From Nocardioides aromaticivorans (GTDB taxonomy: Bacteria; Actinomycetota; Actinomycetes; Propionibacteriales; Nocardioidaceae), in assembly GCF_013408525.1 (NCBI RefSeq), contig NZ_JACBZM010000001.1:186001-250000 (forward strand): a stretch of 64,000 nucleotides of DNA, in the 5' to 3' direction. The first letter of the stretch is position 1, and each line of letters begins with the position of its first letter. Of this stretch, positions 1 through 7,534 are shown in pieces. Both the position numbers and the translations under genes were made by a program. Below the pieces are notes generated by a model. It was not told where the DNA came from. It worked only from the letters and a program-made list of their open reading frames with translations, and made no database searches.

Positions 1-600
1 GTCAACCGGGTCGGCGCCGAGCCCGAGGCGCGCTCCACCTGGTCGTCGTACGGCGAGCGGGAGGTGCGCGACCGGTGGACGGAGTTCCTCGTGGTCTCCG
101 ACCTGGTCGCCCCGACGCCCGACTTCGAGGAGCTCGTCAAGGACATCGGGGCCGGGGCGGACCTGCCCGGTGACGCCGCCCGCGCCGTGTGCCGGCTGGT
201 GACGGCGCAGATCGACTTCCTGCCCGGTGTGACCGACGTGGAGTCGACCGCGGCCGACGCGTGGGACCAGCGCGCCGGGGTCGGCCAGGACATGGTCCAC
301 CTGGCCATCGGCGGCCTGCGCACCCTCGGGATCCCGGCCCGTTACGTGTCGGGCTACGTGCACCCCGTCGAGTCCCCCGTCGTCGGGGAGACGGTCACCG
401 GCAACCCGTTCGCGTGGCTGGAGTGGTGGGACGACGGCTGGCAGGCCTTCGACCCGACGACCGCCACGGCGCCCAGCGAGCGGTACGTCGCGATCGGGCA
501 CGGGCGCGACTACACCGACGTGCCGCCGCTGCGCGGGATCTACACCGGCGCGCAGACGGCGGCGCTCGACGTCAGCGTCGAGGTCACGCGCCTGGCGTGA
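1..600 (+). CDS. Transglutaminase-like protein, 3' part, active site lost
   Basis: The open frame enters from the left edge, so the N-terminus is missing; about 199 codons are visible. The C-terminal half matches the bacterial transglutaminase-like fold: a helix ending in GIPARYVSGY, then a WLEWW...GWQAFDPT strand pair, then an H.GRDY.DVPPLRGIY tail. In active members the helix begins GVCQD and the later motif is SHAW. Here these read GVGQD (codons near 274-288) and NPFAW (near 409-423), so the catalytic Cys and His are Gly and Phe while the Asp of FDPT remains. The fold call is firm. Loss of peptidase or transferase activity is inferred from the missing residues. Such proteins often sit beside ATP-grasp/alpha-E genes, which would lie outside this window. 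Confidence 0.8.
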   Translation, partial: VNRVGAEPEARSTWSSYGEREVRDRWTEFLVVSDLVAPTPDFEELVKDIGAGADLPGDAARAVCRLVTAQIDFLPGVTDVESTAADAWDQRAGVGQDMVHLAIGGLRTLGIPARYVSGYVHPVESPVVGETVTGNPFAWLEWWDDGWQAFDPTTATAPSERYVAIGHGRDYTDVPPLRGIYTGAQTAALDVSVEVTRLA

Positions 601-605
601 ACCCC

Positions 606-683
606 GGTGGTCGAGGAGGTCGCGCGTCTGACGTGGGCCTCCGGTGGTCGAGGAGGTCGCGCAGCGACCGTCTCGAGACCCCT
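606..683. repeat. Hairpin repeat family A: partial copy plus full 41-bp copy
   Basis: Two tandem copies start with GGTGGTCGAGGAGGTCGCGC at 606 and 643. The second is full length (643-683) and holds an inner hairpin GGTCGC-gca-GCGACC at 655-669. The first stops after 20 bases. The site lies between two convergent genes. The same unit recurs at 21339, 28106 and 62927-63042. Confidence 0.85.
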
Positions 684-690
684 GGACCCG

Positions 691-1137
691 TCAGCCGACC
701 TTGCCGGCGAGGCGCTCGACCCGCAGGACGTCGTACTCGTGCTCGGGGTCGCCGGTCATCGCGGCGGCCAGGCGCAGGTGCGGCAGCGCCTCGTCGTACT
801 TCGACTGGCGCTCCAGCGAGCGACCGAGGGCGTGGCGCGACCACGCGTCGGACGGGTCCTCGTCGACCAGCTGGCGCAGCTCGTCGTGCGCCTTCTGCAG
901 CTGGGCGCGCATCAGGTAGGCCCAGGCGCGCAGCGAGCGGAGGCCACGGTTGGTGGGCTCCTCCTCGAGCGCGGGCTCGAGGACCTCGAGGGCCTCGCGG
1001 GGCGCGCGCCGGCCGAGCAGGTCGTGCGCCGTGCGGTAGGCGCTGGCGTGGTGGGTGGTGGCGCCCGGCCTGCCCAATGCAAACGGGGCGATCGCGGGCG
1101 CCTGGATGCGGATGTCCGGCTGCGTCGTCTCGTTCAT
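691..1137 (-). CDS. Tetratricopeptide repeat protein
   Basis: A 148-residue protein. After about 35 variable residues it consists of helical hairpin repeats: RTAHDLLGRRAPREALEVLE, then GLRSLRAWAYLMRAQLQKAH, then AWSRHALGRSLERQSKYDEA, with TPR-type spacing (A at position 8, G/A at 20). No catalytic domain or signal peptide is visible, so a protein-interaction scaffold is the likely role and the partner is unknown. The ATG at 1137 was chosen because everything upstream of it in frame overlaps the RNase P RNA on the other strand. The gene ends eight bases from the family A repeat. Confidence 0.75.
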   Translation of the reverse strand: MNETTQPDIRIQAPAIAPFALGRPGATTHHASAYRTAHDLLGRRAPREALEVLEPALEEEPTNRGLRSLRAWAYLMRAQLQKAHDELRQLVDEDPSDAWSRHALGRSLERQSKYDEALPHLRLAAAMTGDPEHEYDVLRVERLAGKVG

Positions 1138-1186
1138 GTCGCCTTCAACTGTCCGTCGGGCTCGGTTGTTCCCTAGAGTGAGCCGC

Positions 1187-1564
1187 GGACGGGCTGGTCG
1201 GGCGACCGCGGGACCCACCGCCGCGAGGCGTCGGGTCCCGAGGAAAGTCCGGGCTCCACAGAGCAGGGTGGTGGGTAACACCCACCCGGGGTGACCCGCG
1301 GGACAGTGCCACAGAGAACAGACCGCCTCCGGTCCGCCGGAGGTAAGGGTGAAACGGTGGGGCAAGAGCCCACCAGTGCACCGGGCGACCGGTGCAGCTC
1401 GGCAAACCCCACCCGGAGCAAGACCAGACAGCACACGTCCGAGGGCGGCTCGCCCGAGTGTGCGGGTAGGTCGCTCGAGGCTGTCGGCAACGGCAGCCCT
1501 AGATGGATGGTCGCCCCCTCGGCAACGAGGGACAGAACCCGGCTTACAGGCCAGCCCGTCCCCT
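1187..1564 (+). ncRNA. rnpB: RNase P RNA (type A)
   Basis: The universally conserved core is present: GAGGAAAGTCCGGGCTCC at 1240-1257, the GGGTAA..AC turn near 1272, and the closing ACAGAACCCGGCTTACAGG near 1532. The P1 helix is formed by GGACGGGCTGG (1187-1197) and CCAGCCCGTCC (1551-1561). The length of about 375 nt suits a high-GC type A RNA. It is the catalytic subunit that removes 5' leaders from pre-tRNAs. Exact ends are set from P1 and may be off by a few bases. Confidence 0.95.
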
Positions 1565-1665
1565 CTCGGCCATTGCCGCCCAGCCCTCGCGCCGCATCCC
1601 GGGCGTCTGCCGTCCTCGGGCTCGGGTAACGCCTGTCACATCCCGGACGACAGACAGGAGCAGTG

Positions 1666-2127
1666 ATGCTGACCGAGAGCCAGTGGCAGGACGTCATCGG
1701 GTCGACCGCCCACGGCAGTGACGGCGAGAAGCTGGGCAAGGTCGGCCAGCTCTTCCTCGACGACAGCACCCGGCAGCCCGAGTTCGTGACGGTCCGGACG
1801 GGGCTCTTCGCGCACCGCGAGTCGTTCGTCCCGGTCCGCGACGCGGTGCTGGAGGACGACCGTCTGCTCGTGCCGTACACGAAGGACCAGGTCAAGGACG
1901 CCCCGCACGTCGACGTGGACGCCGGGCACCTGGACCCCGAGGCGGAGCTGCACCTGTGGGCCCACTACGGCCTGCAGAGCGACGCCACGGTCATGGAGTC
2001 CCTCGGCGGCCAGCCGACGGCCGGCCGCCACGCCGCCCGGGACGAGGGCGACGGAACCGAGCCGACGAACGGCCCGACCCGCCTGCGACGGCACCAGCCC
2101 GACGCGGGCGGTCCCGCCCCGATGTGA
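1666..2127 (+). CDS. PRC-barrel domain protein
   Basis: A 153-residue protein. Residues about 8-85 form a PRC-barrel (GSDGEKLGKVGQLFLDD...PEFVTVRTGLF...VPVRDAVLEDDRLLVPY), the small beta-barrel also found in RimM and photosystem H subunits. The tail is hydrophilic and low in complexity. Actinobacterial stand-alone PRC proteins are soluble and often stress-linked, but no biochemical role can be read here. The ATG at 1666 is preferred over the adjacent GTG at 1663 because the GGAG at 1657-1660 then has better spacing. It is followed after 31 bp by a membrane protein gene, perhaps in the same transcript. Confidence 0.8.
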   Translation: MLTESQWQDVIGSTAHGSDGEKLGKVGQLFLDDSTRQPEFVTVRTGLFAHRESFVPVRDAVLEDDRLLVPYTKDQVKDAPHVDVDAGHLDPEAELHLWAHYGLQSDATVMESLGGQPTAGRHAARDEGDGTEPTNGPTRLRRHQPDAGGPAPM

Positions 2128-2158
2128 GCCAGACCGGACACCTTCCAAGGAGACAGAC

Positions 2159-2767
2159 ATGGCCCAGCACCAGCTGATCCCGCGCGGCGCGTCAGCCCTC
2201 GGCTCGGACGCGGAGCGACGAGCGCGAGGCATCGACGAGGAGTCCGCACATCGCCGGTACGGGGGCGCCAACTGGGGGGCGGCCTTCTTCGGCTGGCTGG
2301 TCGCCGTCGCCAGCGCGGTGCTGCTGAGCAGCATCGTGGGCGCGATCGCCGGCGCCGTGGGCGCGGCGAACGACCTGTCCCAGGACCAGGTCCAGCGGGA
2401 GGCCGGCACGGTCAGCCTCGCCGCCGCGATCGCCGTCGTCGTCGTGATGGCGCTGGCCTACTTCGCCGGTGGGTACGTCGCCGGGCGGATGTCGCGGTTC
2501 GACGGCGGCCGCCAGGGCGTCGCCACGTGGGTCATCGGCCTCGTCGTCACCGTGCTCGCGGTGATCGCGGGTGCGGCCCTGGGCGCGCAGTACAACATCC
2601 TCGACCGTGTCGACCTCCCACGGATCCCGGTGCCGACGGATACCGCCACCGCGGGAGGCATCGTGACGGCCCTGCTGCTGCTCCTCGGCACCCTGCTCGC
2701 CGCCGTCGCGGGAGGGAAGACGGGCCAGCGCTACCACGCGAAGGTCGACCGGGCGACCTACCACTGA
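2159..2767 (+). CDS. Four-helix membrane protein, function unknown
   Basis: 202 residues. The polar N-terminal 35 residues (RRARGIDEESAHRRYGGANW) are followed by four hydrophobic, Gly/Ala-rich segments at about 37-65, 83-108, 118-142 and 160-182, ending in a short basic tail. The helices contain GAIAGAVGA and GGYVAGRM small-residue patterns typical of packed membrane bundles. No transport or enzymatic signature was recognised. AAGGAG lies nine bases upstream of the ATG. It probably forms a two-gene unit with the PRC-barrel gene. Confidence 0.7.
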   Translation: MAQHQLIPRGASALGSDAERRARGIDEESAHRRYGGANWGAAFFGWLVAVASAVLLSSIVGAIAGAVGAANDLSQDQVQREAGTVSLAAAIAVVVVMALAYFAGGYVAGRMSRFDGGRQGVATWVIGLVVTVLAVIAGAALGAQYNILDRVDLPRIPVPTDTATAGGIVTALLLLLGTLLAAVAGGKTGQRYHAKVDRATYH

Positions 2768-2777
2768 GGTCGTTCGC

Positions 2778-3188
2778 TCAGTTGATGATCTCGCCGCGCT
2801 CGTCGGCCGCGAGTTCGGCGAGCCGGTCCCGCCACCCCTGCAGCGCCTCCGGCGTCAACCGGGTCCAGTCGGTGACCTCGCCGACGACCTTGATCGGCTC
2901 CCGGCTGCGGTAGGACCGGGTCGGGTTGCCGGGGAACTTCCTGTCCGTGACGTTGGGGTCGTTCTCGAACTCCCCCGTCGGCTCGACGACGTACACGCGC
3001 GGCTCGCCGTCGCCGGCGGCGAGCTCCGCGGCCAGACCGGCGCCGTCGACCAGCGCGGTGAAGTAGATGTGGTTCATCACCACCTCGGGCCGGTAGTTCG
3101 ACCGGAAGCCTGCCGTGAGCAGGTCGCCCGTCCGGAGGTCCGCCTTGGTGCCGTGGAAGAACGGCCCGTCGTCCAGCACGTCAGTCAC
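2778..3188 (-). CDS. arr: NAD(+)--rifampin ADP-ribosyltransferase
   Basis: 136 residues, the family's usual compact length. All the Arr hallmarks are visible: FFHGTKADL at the start (NAD-binding His), GFRSNY, NHIYFTA, and the long block EPTGEFENDPNVTDRKFPG followed by NPTRSYRSREP. The enzyme transfers ADP-ribose from NAD to the C23 hydroxyl of rifamycins, inactivating them. Arr genes are widespread chromosomal residents of environmental actinobacteria and this one shows no mobile context. The start is a GTG at 3188. The upstream 204 bp (3189-3392) hold no gene and probably contain its promoter. Confidence 0.93.
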   Translation of the reverse strand: MTDVLDDGPFFHGTKADLRTGDLLTAGFRSNYRPEVVMNHIYFTALVDGAGLAAELAAGDGEPRVYVVEPTGEFENDPNVTDRKFPGNPTRSYRSREPIKVVGEVTDWTRLTPEALQGWRDRLAELAADERGEIIN

Positions 3189-3392
3189 GCACCCACCCTA
3201 GGTGGGCGGCGGGCACCGGCGGGCGGCCGAGAGGCCGGCCCACCGGGCAACCCCTGCCGATGTGGTCGGACCACTGTTTACGGATCACGGTCGCCACACA
3301 GGATCGGAACCTGCCGTAGCCCGTCCGCCCCAGGGGTGGGGCGAGAGCGACAGGCTAGGCCGGGCACGAGGGCCCGGGCAATCGGGAAACGC

Positions 3393-3926
3393 CTAGGCCG
3401 CCGGCACGTCGGACAGGTTGATCTCCACCATCAGCTCGTCGGCGATCGCCTCCAGCACGGCCCGCACCGCCTCGACGCTCGCGGCCGGCGGCGCGACGAG
3501 GACGGCCCTCGCCTCGAACAGCAGGCCGCCCGCCATCGGGGCCTCGCGGACATCAGTGGCGAGCTCCTCGATGCTGACGTGCTCGCGGGCGAGCGCCGCG
3601 GAGAGCTCCGCCACGATGCCGGGCCGGTCGGCACCGAGCAGCTCCAAGTTCCAGCGCGCGGCCGACTCAGCCGACTCGGCGGCCGGCTCGTCGGTCCGCT
3701 CGACGGTCACGACCAGTCCCGCGTCCTTGAGCGCGGCGAGGTCGGCAGCCAGCGCGTCGGCCTTCGCGTCCGGGACGTCGATGAGCAGGATGCCGGCGAA
3801 CTTCCCACCCAGTCGCGCCATCTGGCTCCGGTTCCAGCTCGCGCCGTGGGCGTGGATCGGTGCCGAGAGGTCCGAGACGAGTCCTGCCCGGTCGTCGCCG
3901 ATGCAGGTGAGGGTGAAGGTCGCCAT
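3393..3926 (-). CDS. Tandem ACT-domain protein, GcvR-like
   Basis: 177 residues built of two ACT domains: about 2-75 (TFTLTCIGDDRAGLVSDLSA) and about 92-170 (WNLELLGADRPGIVAELSAA), each starting with the beta strand and D(R/D)xG(L/I)V turn that binds small ligands, usually amino acids. This arrangement matches the glycine-cleavage repressor GcvR and related regulators rather than an enzyme. No DNA-binding domain is present, so any regulation would act through a partner protein. A GCCCCA/TGGGGC hairpin about 60 bp beyond its stop (near 3330-3345) could end transcription. Confidence 0.8.
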   Translation of the reverse strand: MATFTLTCIGDDRAGLVSDLSAPIHAHGASWNRSQMARLGGKFAGILLIDVPDAKADALAADLAALKDAGLVVTVERTDEPAAESAESAARWNLELLGADRPGIVAELSAALAREHVSIEELATDVREAPMAGGLLFEARAVLVAPPAASVEAVRAVLEAIADELMVEINLSDVPAA

Positions 3927-3947
3927 GGGTGCAGGTTAAATGACCGC

Positions 3948-4172
3948 ATGCCTCCCGTGGACGACTCCCGCTACGGCCGCCCCTCGCGGTGGCCGGCCTT
4001 CGCGATCGGCCTGCCGATCGCACTCTTCCTCGTGGTGGCGGGCGGTTACCTGACGCTGGTCTCGTGGGGCGTCATCGGCGACGAGGAGTCCAAGGGTTTG
4101 AGCGTGCTGGGGCCGATCCTCGCCGGCTTCGGGGTGGCGCTCGGCTGGGTCTGCGTGCGGCCCCGGCCATGA
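3948..4172 (+). CDS. Small two-helix membrane protein
   Basis: 74 residues with two hydrophobic spans (about 17-38, FAIGLPIALFLVVAGGYLTL, and about 51-69, LSVLGPILAGFGVALGWVCV) separated by a short polar loop. The stop overlaps the ATG of the methyltransferase gene (ATGA, 4169-4172), which implies translational coupling. It starts 21 bp from the divergent ACT gene. No known family was recognised. Confidence 0.65.
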   Translation: MPPVDDSRYGRPSRWPAFAIGLPIALFLVVAGGYLTLVSWGVIGDEESKGLSVLGPILAGFGVALGWVCVRPRP

Positions 4173-5239
4173 CGGACTTCGACCGCGACGCGGCCAAGGC
4201 CTTCCAGCGACGCATGGTCGGCGTCATGAACGACGCCTCGCTCGGGCTGCTCCTCGGCATCGGCGACGAGCTCGGCCTGCTCGAGGTCCTCGCCCGCACC
4301 GGGCCCGCCGACACGGCCACGCTGGCGGAGGCGGCCGGGGTCGACGAGCGGTACCTGCGCGAGTGGCTGGACGGGATCGTCGCCGGTGACGTCGCCGTGT
4401 ACGACGCCGAGGCCGGCCTCTACTCGCTGCCGGCCGAGCGCGCGGCCTGCCTGACCCCCGCCGACGGTCCGGTCAACCTCGCCCGCAGCCTGAAGATGCT
4501 CACCATGCTGGCCGGCGTCGAGCCAGACCTGCGGGAGCGGTTCCGCCACGGCGGCGGGCTCGGCTACGAGCACTACCCGCGCTTCCACGCGCTGATGGCC
4601 GAGGAGGCAGCGGCGACCCACGACGCCGGCCTGCTCGACATCGTCGTACCGGTCGTGCCGGGCCTGCACGAGCGGCTGACCGAGGGCGCGGCGCTGGCCG
4701 ACATCGGCTGCGGGTCCGGGCACGCGGTCAACCTCCTGGCCCGCGCCTACCCGGCCAGCCGGTTCGTCGGCTTCGACCTCGGCGAGGAGGCGATCGCGGC
4801 CGCCCGTGCCGAGGCCGCCGACTGGGGACTCACCAACGCGAGCTTCGACGTGCGTGACGTCGCGACGCTGGGCGAGGAGGCGGCGTACGACGTCGTGACG
4901 GCCTTCGACGCGATCCACGACCAGGCCTTCCCGGACCGCGTGCTCGCGGGCATCTCGACGTCGCTGCGGCCCGGCGGGACGTTCCTGATGGTCGACATCA
5001 AGGCGGAGTCCGGGGTGGAGAACAACCTAGGCCTGCCGTGGGCGACCTACCTCTACACGCTCAGCCTCATGCACTGCATGACCGTCTCCCTCGCCGGTGG
5101 CGGCGCCGGCCTCGGCACGGTGTGGGGCCGGCAGACGGCGGTCCGGATGCTCGAGGAGGCGGGACTCACCGACGTCGAGGTCAACGAGGTCCGCACCGAC
5201 CCGTTCAACTACTTCTACGTCGCCCGCAAGCCGGCCTGA
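4169..5239 (+). CDS. Class I SAM-dependent methyltransferase with N-terminal winged helix
   Basis: 356 residues. Residues about 35-95 form a winged-helix dimerisation domain of the O-methyltransferase type (LGLLEVLARTGPADTATLAE...VDERYLREWL). The SAM-binding domain follows, with motif I ALADIGCGSGHAVNLLA near residue 175, FVGFDLGEEAI, then DVVTAFDAIHD and LRPGGTFLMVD. A C-terminal AGLTDVEV...FNYFYVARK closes the fold. The architecture resembles mycobacterial Rv2258c-like methyltransferases of uncertain substrate. The gene overlaps the 3' end of the convergent YjbR-like gene by 25 bp. Confidence 0.82.
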   Translation: MTDFDRDAAKAFQRRMVGVMNDASLGLLLGIGDELGLLEVLARTGPADTATLAEAAGVDERYLREWLDGIVAGDVAVYDAEAGLYSLPAERAACLTPADGPVNLARSLKMLTMLAGVEPDLRERFRHGGGLGYEHYPRFHALMAEEAAATHDAGLLDIVVPVVPGLHERLTEGAALADIGCGSGHAVNLLARAYPASRFVGFDLGEEAIAAARAEAADWGLTNASFDVRDVATLGEEAAYDVVTAFDAIHDQAFPDRVLAGISTSLRPGGTFLMVDIKAESGVENNLGLPWATYLYTLSLMHCMTVSLAGGGAGLGTVWGRQTAVRMLEEAGLTDVEVNEVRTDPFNYFYVARKPA

Positions 5240-5658
5240 CCCGTCTGCTCCGCGAGCCACTTCGCCCGCCGGGTCGGCGAGGCCTGCGCGAGCCACGCGT
5301 CCTGGACGACCTCGGCGAGCTCGTCGTACCCGAGCTCGCCGACCCGGCTCGCCCGCAGCAGCACCGACGGGTGGCCGTCGAAGTGGGGCGTGGTGAAGAA
5401 CGGGGTCGTGTCGTCCTGGACGAGCGCGAGCTTGTCGCCCTCGTCGGCGACCCAGAGGACGATCACGTCGTCGTACCGCTCCCCCGTCTGCGGGTCGACG
5501 GCGTCGGGGCGGGGGTTGCGGAAGAACACGAACGACTTGCCGCCCACCTGGTAGACGGGCCGTCCCTTCGTGCCCTCGACGATGCGCACGTGCGGCATCG
5601 CGAGCGCCAGGTCGTGCACGTCGTCGACCGTCGCCCGGCGGCTGCGCCTCCTCGCCAT
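5215..5658 (-). CDS. MmcQ/YjbR family protein
   Basis: 147 residues with the YjbR fold: an N-terminal helix (TVDDVHDLALAMPHV), a strand GRPVYQVGGKSFVFFR, the central DVIVLWVADEGDKLALV, and a C-terminal DELAEVVQDAWLAQAS helix. Members are often annotated as DNA-binding by fold similarity, but the actual role is unsettled. Both GTG (5661) and ATG (5658) are possible starts; the ATG is used here. It is convergent with the methyltransferase gene and divergent from the P-loop gene at 5775, with an inverted repeat between the two starts. Confidence 0.78.
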   Translation of the reverse strand: MARRRSRRATVDDVHDLALAMPHVRIVEGTKGRPVYQVGGKSFVFFRNPRPDAVDPQTGERYDDVIVLWVADEGDKLALVQDDTTPFFTTPHFDGHPSVLLRASRVGELGYDELAEVVQDAWLAQASPTRRAKWLAEQTGQAGLRAT

Positions 5659-5668
5659 CACCTCAGGC

Positions 5669-5721
5669 TAGATGAGCAAGTCCAAGGGCTCAGCGTGCGA
5701 GAGCTTGGACTTCCTCATCTA
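5669..5721. repeat. 18-bp inverted repeat between divergent genes
   Basis: TAGATGAGCAAGTCCAAG (5669-5686) is matched by CTTGGACTTCCTCATCTA (5704-5721), with one mismatch across a 17-nt loop. It starts 11 bp from the MmcQ/YjbR start and ends 54 bp before the P-loop gene. A shared operator or a transcript hairpin is possible. It is not a terminator by position. Confidence 0.75.
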
Positions 5722-5774
5722 GTGCCGGAACGTAGGCTCGGGGCGACCCGTCACCGACGGCCCCAGGAGGCGTC

Positions 5775-6578
5775 GTGTCCCGAACCGCCCGCTACCGCAC
5801 GATCCTGCCCCGCTCGAGCCGCGCCGCCGTCGGGGCGACCGTCGCCACCGGCGTGCTCGGTGGCCTGGCTGCCGCGCCGGAGCGCGTGCGGGGCCTGTTC
5901 CGGCGCCGCTTCCCCACCGTCGCCGTCACCGGCATGACGGGCGTGGGCAAGACCCAGCTCGCCGACCGGCTCTCCCGGCGCAGCACCAACGGGGGCGCGG
6001 CCGAGGTCGGCTCGGCGGTGATGGAGCGGCGTACCCGCCGCTCGCGCCGGCTGCACGGCTTCCGCTTCCTCGTCGTCCCGGGCGACAACGCCGCGACCCG
6101 GCTCGGCGCACTGGACGAGGTGTTCCACGACGAGCCCGTCGACGGCGTGATCCACGTGGTCGCCAACGGCCACGCGACGCCCCGTCGTACGGCCGGCACG
6201 ACCGGTGCGGCGAGCGCCACCCGTGAGGAGCAGCTCGCCGCCGAGCTGGAGGACTGGACGATCACGGCGCACCGGATCGCGTCGATGGCCGTGCGCCGCG
6301 ACAAGCCGGTCTGGCTGGTGATCGCGGTGACCAAGGCCGACCTGTTCGCCGACGACATCGACGAGGTCGTCCGCTACTACTCCCCCGGCAGCGGCACGCC
6401 CTTCGGCGACAAGGTCGACGAGCTGCGGGCCCTGGCCGGCGGCGCGCGGCTGTCGATCGACGTGCTCCCGGTGTCCAGCCAGGGTGGCGAGCGTGGCTCG
6501 ACGCTGCCGCCGAAGCAGGCGGCCGCCATGGTGGACGCCCTCGCGACCCGCCTGGCGCAGCTCAGCGGCCACGTCTGA
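5775..6578 (+). CDS. P-loop GTPase-like protein
   Basis: 267 residues. Walker A is VTGMTGVGKTQLAD near residue 52 and a G4-type VTKADLF occurs near 193, giving base specificity toward guanine. The switch II position reads VVPGDN rather than DxxG, so catalysis may be atypical. An N-terminal stretch (AAVGATVATGVLGGLAAA) before the P-loop could anchor it weakly to the membrane. No known partner domain is visible. AGGAGG at 5765-5770 supports the GTG start at 5775. Confidence 0.68.
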   Translation: MSRTARYRTILPRSSRAAVGATVATGVLGGLAAAPERVRGLFRRRFPTVAVTGMTGVGKTQLADRLSRRSTNGGAAEVGSAVMERRTRRSRRLHGFRFLVVPGDNAATRLGALDEVFHDEPVDGVIHVVANGHATPRRTAGTTGAASATREEQLAAELEDWTITAHRIASMAVRRDKPVWLVIAVTKADLFADDIDEVVRYYSPGSGTPFGDKVDELRALAGGARLSIDVLPVSSQGGERGSTLPPKQAAAMVDALATRLAQLSGHV

Positions 6579-6633
6579 GTTCGGGGCCCGAGCCCGGCGC
6601 GACCTAGACTGGAGGCACGGCCGGGACCGGCCG

Positions 6634-6673
6634 CCGGACGAGGGAGCCGTACCCGGAGCGCGACAAGACGGCC
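6634..6673 (+). promoter_or_regulatory. Guanidine-III (ykkC-III) riboswitch
   Basis: The 40-nt element reads CCGGACGAGG, then a short variable part, CCGTACCCGG, a second variable part, and GACAAGACGGCC. These conserved blocks and their order match the guanidine-III pseudoknot class known from actinobacteria. It lies 18 bases upstream of the gdx start, so guanidinium binding would expose the ribosome binding site. TAGACT at 6605-6610 is a plausible -10 box. Confidence 0.88.
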
Positions 6674-6691
6674 ACGAAGGACGTGGCAGTC

Positions 6692-7006
6692 ATGGCGTGG
6701 TTGGTGCTGGTGGTCTCCGGAGGGCTCGAGGCGGTCTGGGCGACGGCGCTCTCCCGCAGCGAGGGGTTCTCACGGCTGGCGCCGTCGATCGTGTTCCTGG
6801 TGGCACTCGTGGCGAGCATGGGCGGGCTCGGCTACGCCATGCGCACCCTGCCGGTCGGTACGGCGTACGCCGTGTGGGTCGGGATCGGCGCGGCGCTCAC
6901 CGTGGTGATCGCGATGGCCTCGGGCGAGGAGTCGGTCAGCCTCGTGCGGGTCCTGCTGATCCTCGGCCTGGTGGGCTGCGTGGTCGGCCTCAAGCTCGCT
7001 CACTGA
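6692..7006 (+). CDS. gdx: SMR-family guanidinium exporter Gdx (SugE type)
   Basis: 104 residues in four transmembrane helices, the standard small multidrug resistance length. The first helix MAWLVLVVSGGLEAVWATAL carries the central Glu that binds substrate and protons, and the GxxEAxWA context marks the Gdx subclass over polyaromatic-cation exporters. The second and third helices contain AMRTLPVGTAYAVWVGIGA. It acts as a dual-topology dimer exchanging guanidinium for protons. The upstream guanidine riboswitch independently supports this substrate. The ATG at 6692 fits the GAAGGA spacing better than the in-frame GTG at 6683. Confidence 0.93.
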   Translation: MAWLVLVVSGGLEAVWATALSRSEGFSRLAPSIVFLVALVASMGGLGYAMRTLPVGTAYAVWVGIGAALTVVIAMASGEESVSLVRVLLILGLVGCVVGLKLAH

Positions 7007-7518
7007 CCAAGCCGCCACGAGGCGAGCACCCGGCAGTCCCCCTCGGCGTACCGGTGCAGCTCGAGCCGGTCCGCGACCGTCCGCACGGGCAGCCGGTGGG
7101 CGAGGGTCGTCCGGACCGACTCGAGGGACACGTCGGCCGACGACTGGTCCAGCGTGAGATGAGGTACGACGTCCGCGAACTCCCCCGCGTAGGGCGGGCA
7201 CTGCGGGAACCGCTCCCACAGCGCAGCCGTCAGCGCGGCGAACGGGCCGGGCGGCGACGGCACCAGGTGGATGATGCCGTCGGGGAACGCGGCGACGTCG
7301 GCGAGCGTGTAGGAGAATGCCGGCGTCGTACGGGCGATCCGGGCGACCGCCGCCAGGTCGTCGGACGACGGCTCCGGCAGGAAGGGCGCCAGCGCGGTGA
7401 TGTGCGCGTGGGTGAACGCGGGGTCCTGCGAGACCCACTCCGGCTCGTAGTGCGCCCAGCGTCCGCGCACGTGGTCCTCCAGCGCGGGGACGGGGACGAC
7501 GAGGACGGTGTGGGCCAC
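7000..7518 (-). CDS. 2H phosphoesterase / 2'-5' RNA ligase-like protein
   Basis: 172 residues with the two HxT motifs of the 2H superfamily: HAHITALAPF near residue 38 and PHLTLDQS near residue 118. This pair forms the active site of LigT-type cyclic phosphodiesterases acting on 2'-5' or 2',3'-cyclic RNA phosphates. The physiological substrate cannot be told from sequence. The GTG at 7518 starts right at the first beta strand (AHTVLVVPVP). The 3' end overlaps gdx by seven bases, convergently. Confidence 0.82.
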   Translation of the reverse strand: MAHTVLVVPVPALEDHVRGRWAHYEPEWVSQDPAFTHAHITALAPFLPEPSSDDLAAVARIARTTPAFSYTLADVAAFPDGIIHLVPSPPGPFAALTAALWERFPQCPPYAGEFADVVPHLTLDQSSADVSLESVRTTLAHRLPVRTVADRLELHRYAEGDCRVLASWRLGQ

Positions 7519-7534
7519 CGCAGGACCGTACCGG

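Noticed and set aside
607..1176. Plus-strand open frame opposite the TPR gene
   Set aside because: It is antisense to the well-formed TPR protein, has no family similarity and no ribosome binding site.
2778..3188. Arr as a recently acquired resistance gene
   Set aside because: Composition matches its neighbours and no integron, transposon or plasmid feature is nearby.
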